DNA from: Myxococcota bacterium
GTDB lineage: Bacteria > Myxococcota > Polyangia > GCA-2747355 > JAKLHH01
Assembly (NCBI GenBank): GCA_022710245.1
Contig: JAKLHH010000020.1
Location: forward strand, 1 to 18,668
Direction of reading: 5' to 3'
DNA: 18,668 nt
Shown: positions 1-6,698 of the stretch, one piece after another
How positions within the stretch are numbered: position 1 is the stretch's first letter
Layout of the letters: each line of letters begins with the position of its first letter
The notes under the pieces: generated by a model
The model's input: the letters and a program-made list of their open reading frames with translations, nothing else
Database searches by the model: none
Told to the model about the DNA's origin: nothing
Position numbers and translations under genes: made by a program

Positions 1-4
1 CACG

Positions 5-796
5 GTGGTCGTCACGCTCGTGCTGGGGCTCCTCGTGATCACGCTGCTGCAGCGCTGGCTCCTCTTCCCCCGCGGCATGACGCACGCGCACCCGCGCGCG
101 GGCGAGGGCGTCCCCGGCCTCGAGCGGCTCTGGATCGACACTCCCGCCGGCAAGGTGGAGGCCTGGCTGCTGCCGGGCCAGGGCGTCTCGCGCGAGCGCC
201 CCGGCCCCCTCGTCATCTACGCGCACGGCAACGCCGAGCTGATCGACGAGTGGCCCGGCGGGATGCAGGAGTACCGCCGGCTCGGCTTCAGCGTCCTGCT
301 CCCCGAGTACCGCGGCTATGGCCGCTCGGCCGGCTCGCCCTCCGAGGAGGCGATCACCGCCGACCTGCTGGCCTTCCACGACCTCGTCACCGCGCGCCCC
401 GAGGTGGACCGCTCGCGGATCGTCCTCCACGGCCGCTCGCTCGGCGGCGGCGCCGTCTGCGCCCTCGCGGCGCGGCGCCCTCCCGCCGCGCTGATCCTGC
501 AGTCGACCTTCACCAGCGTCGTCGCCATGGCGCGCCGCTACCACCTCCCCGGCTTCCTCGTCCGCGACCGCTTCGACAACCTGGCCGTCGTGCGCGGGCT
601 CGGCCGGCCGCTGCTGCTCATCCACGGCCGCGTCGACGAGCTGATCCCGTTCCGGCAGGCCGAGGAGCTGCACCAGGCCGTGCCCGGGAGCCGCCTCGTC
701 ACCTTCGAGACCACCCACAACCAGGACCTCACCGACCGACCGCTCTTCTGGGACGAGGTCCGCGCGTTCCTGCGGAGCGCGGGCGTGCTGCGATGA
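5..796 (+). CDS. Membrane-anchored alpha/beta hydrolase (BEM46/ABHD13-like serine hydrolase)
   Basis: The first GTG gives 263 residues, but the frame is open to the window edge, so the true start may lie further left. Residues 2-20 form one hydrophobic segment, probably an uncleaved signal anchor that puts the catalytic domain outside the cytoplasm. The fold markers are complete: oxyanion-hole HGN at 74-76, the EYRGYGRS strand-loop typical of BEM46/YfhR-like hydrolases at 101-108, the nucleophile elbow GRSLGG with Ser145, Asp211 in HGRVDELIP and His238 in TTHNQD. The family contains esterases, thioesterases and peptidases, so the substrate cannot be read from sequence. Its stop overlaps the next start (ATGA), which suggests translational coupling with a second alpha/beta hydrolase. 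Sure of the fold and triad; unsure of substrate and of the 5' end. Confidence 0.85.
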   Translation: MVVTLVLGLLVITLLQRWLLFPRGMTHAHPRAGEGVPGLERLWIDTPAGKVEAWLLPGQGVSRERPGPLVIYAHGNAELIDEWPGGMQEYRRLGFSVLLPEYRGYGRSAGSPSEEAITADLLAFHDLVTARPEVDRSRIVLHGRSLGGGAVCALAARRPPAALILQSTFTSVVAMARRYHLPGFLVRDRFDNLAVVRGLGRPLLLIHGRVDELIPFRQAEELHQAVPGSRLVTFETTHNQDLTDRPLFWDEVRAFLRSAGVLR

Positions 797-1608
797 CCGG
801 CGCCGTCAGCGGCCGGGCCCGGCGCTTCCTCCTCTGCGCGCTCCTGCTCCTCCCGCTCCCCCGCCCGCTCCCTGCGCTCGCCGCGCGCCACCCGGAGCGC
901 ACGCCAGCGAAGCGCGACGCGGTCGCTGGCGGCACCCACTGGCGGTTCACGACGGCGCACGGCGCGGTGCACGTCTGGCGGCCTGGCGGCTTCCGCGCGA
1001 AGACCGCCGGCGTGGTCGTCTACATCCACGGCTACAACCTCTCGGTCGACCAGGGCTGGGAGCGCTTCAAGCTGGCGGAGCAGTTCAAGGCGAGCGTGCA
1101 GAACGCGCTCTTCGTGGTGCCCGAGGCGCCGGCCTCCTCGGAGCAGAAGGTGCACTGGGAGTCCCTCGCCGAGCTGCTGCGCGAGGTCGCGCGGCAGACG
1201 AAGCAGCCGCTCCCACGCGGCCACGTGGTCGCGATGGGGCACAGCGGGGCCTACCGCACCCTCGCCTCCTGGCTCGACCACCGCTGGCTCGACCACCTGA
1301 TCCTGCTCGACGCCCTCTACGCCAACGAGCCACAGTTCGAGGCCTGGATCAGCACCGACGAGCGCGCCGAGCAGCGCAAGCTGATCCTGATCGGCAGCGA
1401 CACCCGCGCGCGCAACGAGGCGCTGCTCAAGCGGCTCCCCTTCGCGGCGCGCGCGAAGAAGATCCCCGAGGCCGCGACGGACCTGACGCGCAAGGAGCGG
1501 CGCGCGCGGTGCCTCTACCTCGCCTCGCAGTACGGCCACAACGAGATGATCGCCAACGGCAAGGTGATCCCCCTGCTGCTGCGGCTGACGCGGCTGCGCA
1601 AGCTCTGA
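793..1608 (+). CDS. Exported alpha/beta hydrolase-like protein
   Basis: The ATG overlaps the upstream stop as ATGA and gives 271 residues. Residues about 9-31 are Arg-led, then hydrophobic, and end in ALAA: a signal peptide, so the protein is predicted periplasmic or secreted. The hydrolase core has YIHGYN at 77-82 (oxyanion side), the elbow GHSGAY with Ser151 at 149-154, Asp173 in LLDALY as the likely acid, and His249 in YGHN as the likely base. The elbow ends in Ala rather than the usual Gly (GxSxA). The middle of the protein is Lys/Arg-rich (about 190-240), unlike the first hydrolase, so this is not a recent duplicate. Spacing of 17 bp to the next gene argues for one operon. The substrate is unknown; esterase or amidase activity is possible. 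Confidence 0.8.
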   Translation: MTGAVSGRARRFLLCALLLLPLPRPLPALAARHPERTPAKRDAVAGGTHWRFTTAHGAVHVWRPGGFRAKTAGVVVYIHGYNLSVDQGWERFKLAEQFKASVQNALFVVPEAPASSEQKVHWESLAELLREVARQTKQPLPRGHVVAMGHSGAYRTLASWLDHRWLDHLILLDALYANEPQFEAWISTDERAEQRKLILIGSDTRARNEALLKRLPFAARAKKIPEAATDLTRKERRARCLYLASQYGHNEMIANGKVIPLLLRLTRLRKL

Positions 1609-1625
1609 CCTCCGGGAGGTGCCAG

Positions 1626-3377
1626 GTGCCTGCTCTCCGTCGACTCACGATCGCGCTCCTCGGCGCGCTCGCGGCCTGCTCGGATCCTCCCGCCGCGCCC
1701 ACGGCCGACCTCGGGCCATCCGACGCGACGAGCTCGCTCGAGGGGCGCCTCTCCCTCGAGGCCCGCGCCCCCGACCAGGGCGGCGGCGAGGCAGACCGCT
1801 TCCTCGGCGCCGATCGCGACGCCTTCCTCGACGAGCTGATCAAGGCCATCGACGGGCTGCAGCTCGTCTCCGAGGCCGGACTGCAGCGGCTCGGGCTCAC
1901 CTGGAAGACCGCCCTGCAGGCGACCCGCGCCCGCTTCCGCGCCGCGCGCACGCCTCTCGACGCCTACCACGCGCTCCTCTCGCTGCAGCGGAGCTACCAC
2001 GACGTGCACAGCCGCCTCGAGCTGAGCGGCGCGCTCACCGCGCCCGCCGGCCCGCCGGTCGCGCTGCCGCTCACCCTGCGCGCCGAGCACAGCGGGCAGG
2101 GGAGCTCCGCCAGCTACGTCGTCACCGCGGCGCCCGGGCACCCCGAGATCGCCGTCGGCGCACGCCTCGACGCCGTCGACGGACGGTCAGTCGCGGCGCT
2201 GGAGCAGGAGCTCCTCGAGTGGGTGGAGGGCAGCTCGCTCGACGGCGCGCGCGAGAGCGTGGCGCGCTGGCTCGCGTGGCGCTGGGGCGGATCGCTGCCA
2301 GCCCCTGCGCCGGGCACGTCGACGCGGCTCCGGTTCGTTGACCCGACGAGCGGCGCGGCGAGCGAGGTGGCGCTCACCTGGCAGGCGCAGACCTCCGACC
2401 CGCCGATCACGGATCCCTGCCTGGCGGGGCTCGACGGCACCGTGACGCCCACCGAGGGCTACGCGAGCCGCAAGCCCGAGTGGATCGGCATCAACGCCTG
2501 CCTCTACGATCTCGGCGATGGCGTGAAGCTCCTCCGCTGGTTCAGCTTCTACTACGAGTTCCGCGACTTCTCCGGCGGCGATCCAGGCCTCGCGTTCGCG
2601 GCCTCGCTGCGCGATCGGATGAAGCAGATGTCCTTCGTCATCGCCGACGCCGACCTGCCCTTCGCTCCCGGCGAGCTCGCACCCGACGGGCGCCTCGACC
2701 CGATCGCCCTCGGCCTGATCGACCTCACCGAGGCCCGCGCCCACCTCGGCACCGCGACGCGTCTGCTCATCGATCTGCGCGAGAACGGCGGCGGCAACTT
2801 CCACCCGGACTGGGTGGCTGCCTTCGCCACCGCCTCCTTCAAGCAGCTCGCGACGCAGGTCTTCTACCGCGTCGGGCTGAAGGCGAGCCCGGGCCTCCTC
2901 GATCAGGCCGAGGCCGGACCGCAAGCGAAGCTGGCCAAGGCCTACCTGCTCGCGAACCCGACCGCGCAGGCGAGCCCGGAGTACCCCTTCATCTGTGAGA
3001 CCTGGAGCTGCCAGGCCTCCGAGCTGATGGTGGCGCCGGCCAGCCAGCCGTTCGGGACCCAGGTGGCACTGCTAGCGGGCCCCGGGTGCGTCAGCTCGTG
3101 CGACAACTTCGTCGCGCTGATGAAGGACCACGGGCTCGCCAAGCTCGCAGGCCTGGCGCCGCGAGGCGGCGACTCACCGGTCCGCTTGCCGCTCGAGGTG
3201 AAGCTGAAGGACGGCCAGAGCAGCGCCCGCTTCATCCTCACCGTCGCGGTGAACCACCGGCCCGGCGGCGCCGTGCTGGAGGGCGCGCCGCCCGCGCCGG
3301 ACGTGCCGGTCTACCCCTCGGCCACGAACCGCGGCGGCTACCTCGACGCGGTGCTCGCCGTGCTGCCCTGGGACTGA
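1626..3377 (+). CDS. S41 (C-terminal processing) peptidase-like lipoprotein
   Basis: The start is the GTG at 1626, with GGGAGG at 1614-1619 six bases upstream; the frame stays open further left but only inside the previous gene. The product has 583 residues. Residues 1-18 are a lipoprotein signal ending LAA|C18, followed by a low-complexity Pro/Ala/Asp stretch. The S41 resemblance is in the second half: LLIDLRENGGGNF at about 380-392 matches the family's D-x-R-x-N-x-GG strand and turn, and CVSSCDNF at 488-495 matches the nucleophile helix, making Ser491 the candidate catalytic serine. The Lys usually found about 25 residues later in the CtpA type is not seen (APRGGDSP there). Residues about 150-260 could hold a PDZ-like region. 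It may be an active envelope protease of the Ser/His type or a degenerate relative. It ends 19 bp from the convergent Cys-repeat gene. Confidence 0.72.
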   Translation: MPALRRLTIALLGALAACSDPPAAPTADLGPSDATSSLEGRLSLEARAPDQGGGEADRFLGADRDAFLDELIKAIDGLQLVSEAGLQRLGLTWKTALQATRARFRAARTPLDAYHALLSLQRSYHDVHSRLELSGALTAPAGPPVALPLTLRAEHSGQGSSASYVVTAAPGHPEIAVGARLDAVDGRSVAALEQELLEWVEGSSLDGARESVARWLAWRWGGSLPAPAPGTSTRLRFVDPTSGAASEVALTWQAQTSDPPITDPCLAGLDGTVTPTEGYASRKPEWIGINACLYDLGDGVKLLRWFSFYYEFRDFSGGDPGLAFAASLRDRMKQMSFVIADADLPFAPGELAPDGRLDPIALGLIDLTEARAHLGTATRLLIDLRENGGGNFHPDWVAAFATASFKQLATQVFYRVGLKASPGLLDQAEAGPQAKLAKAYLLANPTAQASPEYPFICETWSCQASELMVAPASQPFGTQVALLAGPGCVSSCDNFVALMKDHGLAKLAGLAPRGGDSPVRLPLEVKLKDGQSSARFILTVAVNHRPGGAVLEGAPPAPDVPVYPSATNRGGYLDAVLAVLPWD

Positions 3378-3396
3378 GGTCGGGGCGAGCGCGGGC

Positions 3397-4647
3397 TCAG
3401 CCGCACTGCCCCTGCTTGCAGGTCTTCCCGGACGGGCACTGGCTGTCGCTGCTGCAGCCCGCCTTGCACTGACCGCTGCGACAGAGGGTGCCGCTCGCGC
3501 ACTGCGAGTCGGCCGCGCAGCCGAGGGCGCAGCTGCCGTCGCGGCAGACCTCGCCGCTCGGGCACTGGCTGTCCGAGATACAGCCTGGCTTGCACTGGCC
3601 GCCCAGGCAGAGGCTCCCCGCGCCGCACTGATCGTCCGAGGCGCAGCCCGCCTTGCAGGCGCCGCCCACGCAGAGCTGCCCGGCCTCACACTGGCTGCTG
3701 CTCACGCAGCCGGCGACGCAGCCGCCGTCCTGACAGACCTGCCCCGAGGGGCAGTGCGCGTTCGAGGCGCAGCCGGTCTGGCAGCCGCCGGCGACGCAGA
3801 TCAGGCCGGCCGGGCACTGGCTCGTCGTCGAGCAGCCGACGACGCAGGCGGCCTCGCGGCAGACCTTGCCTGCCCCGCACTCGCCGTCGGTGGTGCAGCC
3901 GCTCTGACAGCGGCCGGAGCGGCAGACCTGGCCCTTGGCGCAGGCGCTGTCCGCCGCGCAGCCAGGGGCGCAGCCGCCGCCCTCGCAGATGCCCCCGCCG
4001 GCGCACTGCGTGTCGACGGTGCAGGCGCTGCGGCAGTGCCCGGAGAGGCAGACGCTGCCGGCCGTGCAGTCGCTCGCGCTCATGCAGGCCGCCCCGCAGG
4101 TCCCCGCCTGGCAGTAGTCGCCGGCCTCGCAGTCGGCGTCGGCGGTGCAGGTCTCGCGGCAGCTGCCGCCGAGGCAGACGCTCCCGACGCCGCAGGCGGT
4201 GTCACTGGCGCAGCGCGCCTCGCAGCGGCCGCTCTGGCAGAGCTGGCCGGCGCTGCAGTCCGTGTCGGCCCGACACGGTGGCTGGCACAGGCCCGCGCGA
4301 CAGAGCTCGCTCGAGGCGCACTGGCTGTCGGTCGTGCAGCTCGAGGCGCAGAGGCCCGCGGTGCAGAGCTGCCCGGACGCGCAGTCGGTGGCGAGCTTGC
4401 AGGCGGTCCGGCAGGCGCCGCTGACGCAGCTCTGGCCGGCCTTGCAGTCGCTCGCGCTCTTGCAAGCGGTCGGGGCGGGGGGCGCGGGCGTGGCGGGGAC
4501 CGCCGGTAGCGCGCAGTCGTGGTGTCGGCAGGTGGGCCAGTGGCAGGTGCGATGTCGGCGGTGGTGCCACTCCGGGCCCCAGTCGAGGCAACCGGTCAAG
4601 CCCAGAGTGAGAGCGAGCAGGGTGGAGCAGAGCGCCAGGTTCCTCAC
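3397..4647 (-). CDS. Cys-rich repeat lipoprotein with 17 x 21-residue Cys4 repeats
   Basis: The GTG at 4647 was preferred over a GTG at 4659 because GAGGG lies five bases before it and the signal peptide then starts cleanly; the product has 416 residues. The signal ends LTG|C20. Residues 28-45 form a His/Cys cluster (six His, three Cys) that could bind metal, followed by a short Pro/Ala linker. Residues 62-416 are 17 consecutive units of C-x5-C-x5-C-x4-C-x3, with no insertion or deletion and only the last unit trimmed. The pattern resembles Cys-rich modules annotated as Dickkopf-like in bacterial genomes, but I cannot assign a named domain with certainty. A disulfide-stapled, rigid surface rod is the likely structure; adhesion or ligand binding is inference. 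The gene is divergent from the one at 4934. Confidence 0.85.
   Translation of the reverse strand: MRNLALCSTLLALTLGLTGCLDWGPEWHHRRHRTCHWPTCRHHDCALPAVPATPAPPAPTACKSASDCKAGQSCVSGACRTACKLATDCASGQLCTAGLCASSCTTDSQCASSELCRAGLCQPPCRADTDCSAGQLCQSGRCEARCASDTACGVGSVCLGGSCRETCTADADCEAGDYCQAGTCGAACMSASDCTAGSVCLSGHCRSACTVDTQCAGGGICEGGGCAPGCAADSACAKGQVCRSGRCQSGCTTDGECGAGKVCREAACVVGCSTTSQCPAGLICVAGGCQTGCASNAHCPSGQVCQDGGCVAGCVSSSQCEAGQLCVGGACKAGCASDDQCGAGSLCLGGQCKPGCISDSQCPSGEVCRDGSCALGCAADSQCASGTLCRSGQCKAGCSSDSQCPSGKTCKQGQCG
3400..4464 (-). repeat. 63-bp period coding tandem repeat (17 units)
   Basis: The DNA coding the Cys4 units repeats every 63 bp from 4464 down to 3400. Cysteine codons (seen as gca on the plus strand) recur at fixed offsets, together with recurring GG and GAC/GAG positions. 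Individual units differ at most other bases, so the array is old or under selection to vary while keeping the cysteine spacing. Unit length never slips, unlike a recently expanded slippage repeat. Confidence 0.85.
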
Positions 4648-4933
4648 GGGATCCCTCACTTTCGTCGGTCCCGCGGCCAGGGCGCACCAAGTCAGAGGCG
4701 CGCCCCGACACAGGGAGCGTTGGTTACGACTTCGAGGGCTTGCCGCGCGAGCTCAGGAGTAGAGAGCGGCGAAGAGGAGCAGCAGCTGGTGGAGCACCAG
4801 CAGTATTGCGGCTCGTGCGTGGGTTTGCAAGGCGCCCGCGTGCAGGCTCGTTACAGACTCGTTACCAGCCTCGGAAGAACCGGCGGACGACCGGTGCGTC
4901 TCTACCTCCATCAACTGCCCCGGAGGTTCTTCG
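4648..4933. promoter_or_regulatory. Divergent intergenic region with short direct repeats
   Basis: This 286-bp gap separates the Cys-repeat gene (minus) from the small exported protein (plus), so promoters for both should lie here, but no convincing -35/-10 pair was found. The octamer CTCGTTAC occurs at 4847-4854 and again at 4858-4865, an 11-bp offset that would put both on the same face of the helix; a partial copy (GGTTAC) is at 4722-4727. This could be a binding site for a regulator of the downstream gene. No RNA gene or small reading frame with a good ribosome binding site was seen. Confidence 0.3.
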
Positions 4934-5452
4934 ATGCGTAGATCCCTCGCCCTCCTCGCCCCGCTCCTCCTCGCCCCCCTGCCCCTCGGCGCCCGCTCGG
5001 ACGGCCCGGAGCGCCCCATCGCGGCCCCCGGCGCCGGCGAGACCACCGTGGTCGACGGCCTCAAGGTCCGCGCGACCCTGGCCAGGCGCGAGGGCAAGCG
5101 GCTGGTGGTGATGGTGAGCGCCGAGAACCCGAGCCCGGCCGAGCTCTCCCGGACGCTCCGCGTCGAGGTCTCCGAGCGCCCGCCCTCCTCGCCGATGGCG
5201 AGGATGATCCCGATGCCCAGGCAGGTCGGGAGCACGGTCCTCGAGGTGGTGCTGGGCCCCGGCAAGCAGCTGCAGAAGGAGCTCGTGATCATGGCGACGA
5301 GCGACGCGCCGGCTGGCGAGGGCGCACGCACCCTGGTCCTGGTCCGATCGGCCAGCGCGCCCACGGAGGCGATCCACGGCCTCGGCGTGAGGCGGCCCGT
5401 CCCGCAGCACCGGCCGGGCAACACAGCGCGGCTGGCCCGCGCCGGACGCTGA
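4934..5452 (+). CDS. Small exported protein of unknown function
   Basis: The ATG has GGAGG at 4922-4926 seven bases upstream, a strong start; 172 residues. Residues 1-20 are a signal peptide (two Arg, a Leu/Ala/Pro-rich core, then LGARS), so it is predicted periplasmic or secreted. The mature part alternates short hydrophobic strands (LKVRATL, KRLVVMVSAEN, RTLRVEVSE, STVLEVVLG, KELVIMATS, RTLVLVRS), which looks like a small all-beta, immunoglobulin-like domain. The RTLRVEVSE strand followed by a Met/Pro-rich loop at about 88-98 is its most distinctive stretch. The tail from about residue 150 is Pro/Arg-rich and probably disordered. No cysteines are present. I recognise no family. The next gene follows after 46 bp and may be cotranscribed. 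Confidence 0.7.
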   Translation: MRRSLALLAPLLLAPLPLGARSDGPERPIAAPGAGETTVVDGLKVRATLARREGKRLVVMVSAENPSPAELSRTLRVEVSERPPSSPMARMIPMPRQVGSTVLEVVLGPGKQLQKELVIMATSDAPAGEGARTLVLVRSASAPTEAIHGLGVRRPVPQHRPGNTARLARAGR

Positions 5453-5480
5453 GCGTCACGCGTCACGCCTCACGCCTCGC
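5453..5480 (+). repeat. 7-bp tandem repeat (4 units)
   Basis: Directly after the TGA stop, four heptamers follow head to tail: GCGTCAC, GCGTCAC, GCCTCAC, GCCTCGC. The array ends six bases before the GAGGAGGAA ribosome binding site (5487-5495) of the deiminase-like gene. It could be a slippage-prone spacer or a protein or RNA binding site; four units may also be chance plus local slippage. Confidence 0.6.
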
Positions 5481-5498
5481 CGAGCCGAGGAGGAACCG

Positions 5499-6638
5499 AT
5501 GCCCGAGCTGACTCACCCGGTACGGCGCGCAGGGAGCCGCGAGCTCCTCCTCACGCTGATCGCGCTCTTCGTCCTCCTCGGCGCCTCCGACAACCCGGCG
5601 CGCCCTCCCGCGGCGCACGCGCGGCTCGCGCCGGACAACGACGGCGCGCTGGCGGAGCTCGTCCTCCACTTCGATCCGCGCGCCGAGGCCGCGGCGGCGC
5701 CCACCTACCGCGACCTGCTGCGCGCCCTGGCGCCCTCGGTGAAGGTCCTCGTCGTCGTCGAGCGCGCCGCCGACTTCGAGCGGTTCCGTGCGCTCCTCGC
5801 GACCTGGCGCATCGCGGCGCCGGACCGCGTGCACCCCGTGGTGGTCGGCAAGCCGATCACCACCTGGTCGCGCGATCGCTTCACCCTCCTCGAGCGGGGC
5901 GGCCGGCGCGTGCTCCTCGTCCGTGATCGCCCGGCGGAGGGCCCGGCGGCGCGGCAGAACGACTGGCTGGCGCCGTTCGCGCTCGCCAGGGCCGCCGGGA
6001 GCGAGGTCGAGGTGGAGCGCACGCCGCTCCTCTTCGACGGCGGCGATCTCCTCGCCACCGGCCAGCACGTCCTCGCGACCGCCGTCCTCCTCGGGCGCAA
6101 CCGGGGCGGCACCCTCGGCGACCCGCACCTCCTGCGCCGCTGGCTCCGCGCCACGAGCGGCCTCGAGCCGATCCTGATCGGCGAGGAGCCCGAGGACGTC
6201 CCGCCGCACCACATCTGCATGGTGCTGACCGCCCTCGGTGGGCGCACCATCCTGGTCGGCGATCCCGCCGCCGGCCTCGCCCTGCTCCCGGCGGACGCCA
6301 AGCTCCCGCTCGCCGTCGACCGCAGCGAGGAGACCACGCGCCGCTTCGAGAGGGTCGCCGAGGTGCTCACGGCGCGCGGCCTCCGCGTCGTGCGTGTGCC
6401 GCTCGTCCCCCTCTCCGACGGGCTGACCTATCTCAGCTACAACAACTCCATCGTCGAGCGCCGGCCGGACGGCCGCCTCCACGCCTACGTGCCGCAGTTC
6501 GGGGTCCCCGTCCTCGACGCGGCGGGCCGCGCCGCCTACCAGCGCGAGGGCGTGGTCGTCCACCCCATCGACGCGCGGGAGATCTACGTGTGGAACGGCA
6601 GCGTGCGTTGCCTGGTCAACGTGCTGCAGCGCGAGTAG
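5499..6638 (+). CDS. Exported peptidylarginine/agmatine deiminase-superfamily protein
   Basis: The ATG has GAGGAGGAA five bases upstream; 379 residues, close to the usual length of agmatine deiminases. Residues about 13-30 are hydrophobic, so the protein is membrane-anchored or exported, unlike cytosolic agmatine deiminases but like secreted bacterial PPAD. Superfamily (guanidino-modifying, beta/alpha propeller) marks are in order: WSRDRF at 123-128 (Asp126), FDGGDLL at 179-185, His237/His238 in PPHHICMVLTALGG as the general-base segment, LSYNNSIV near 312-319, and the terminal VRCLVNVL with Cys371 as the expected nucleophile. The family normally has H-x-D in the His segment; here it reads H-I-C, so the guanidinium-binding Asp appears replaced by Cys240. 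The product may hydrolyse arginine-type groups on peptides or small molecules, but substrate and activity are open. Confidence 0.75.
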   Translation: MPELTHPVRRAGSRELLLTLIALFVLLGASDNPARPPAAHARLAPDNDGALAELVLHFDPRAEAAAAPTYRDLLRALAPSVKVLVVVERAADFERFRALLATWRIAAPDRVHPVVVGKPITTWSRDRFTLLERGGRRVLLVRDRPAEGPAARQNDWLAPFALARAAGSEVEVERTPLLFDGGDLLATGQHVLATAVLLGRNRGGTLGDPHLLRRWLRATSGLEPILIGEEPEDVPPHHICMVLTALGGRTILVGDPAAGLALLPADAKLPLAVDRSEETTRRFERVAEVLTARGLRVVRVPLVPLSDGLTYLSYNNSIVERRPDGRLHAYVPQFGVPVLDAAGRAAYQREGVVVHPIDAREIYVWNGSVRCLVNVLQRE

Positions 6639-6640
6639 CT

Positions 6641-6652
6641 CTCGCCGGCGAG
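6641..6652. other. 12-bp perfect palindrome after the deiminase-like gene
   Basis: CTCGCCGGCGAG lies two bases after the stop at 6636-6638 and is fully self-complementary. It has no loop and no following T-run, so it is not a standard intrinsic terminator. It could be a protein site, or just chance in very GC-rich DNA. Confidence 0.3.
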
Positions 6653-6666
6653 TCCTCGGTCGCGTA

Positions 6667-6679
6667 GGATTGGCAATCC
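6667..6679. promoter_or_regulatory. 13-bp operator-like palindrome GGATTG-G-CAATCC
   Basis: Two perfect 6-bp arms around one central base lie 20 bp before the ATG of the HEAT-like lipoprotein gene and overlap a weak -10-like TAGGAT at 6665-6670. AT-containing arms stand out from the surrounding GC-rich DNA. An operator or a short hairpin in the mRNA leader are both possible. Confidence 0.4.
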
Positions 6680-6698
6680 CCCTCGCACGGTGGTGTGG

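Noticed and set aside
250..792. Extension of the second hydrolase into the first gene
   Set aside because: The frame is open but gives Arg/Pro-rich nonsense; the ATG at 793 overlaps the upstream stop and directly precedes a signal peptide.
3374..3400. CTGAG...CTCAG inverted repeat between convergent genes as a terminator
   Set aside because: The arms are only 5 bp and are formed largely by the two TGA stop codons; there is no GC-rich stem with a T-run.
3400..4464. Periodic 63-bp pattern as a possible CRISPR array
   Set aside because: Units are contiguous, diverged, multiples of three and encode an unbroken Cys4 repeat protein; there are no constant repeats separated by unique spacers.
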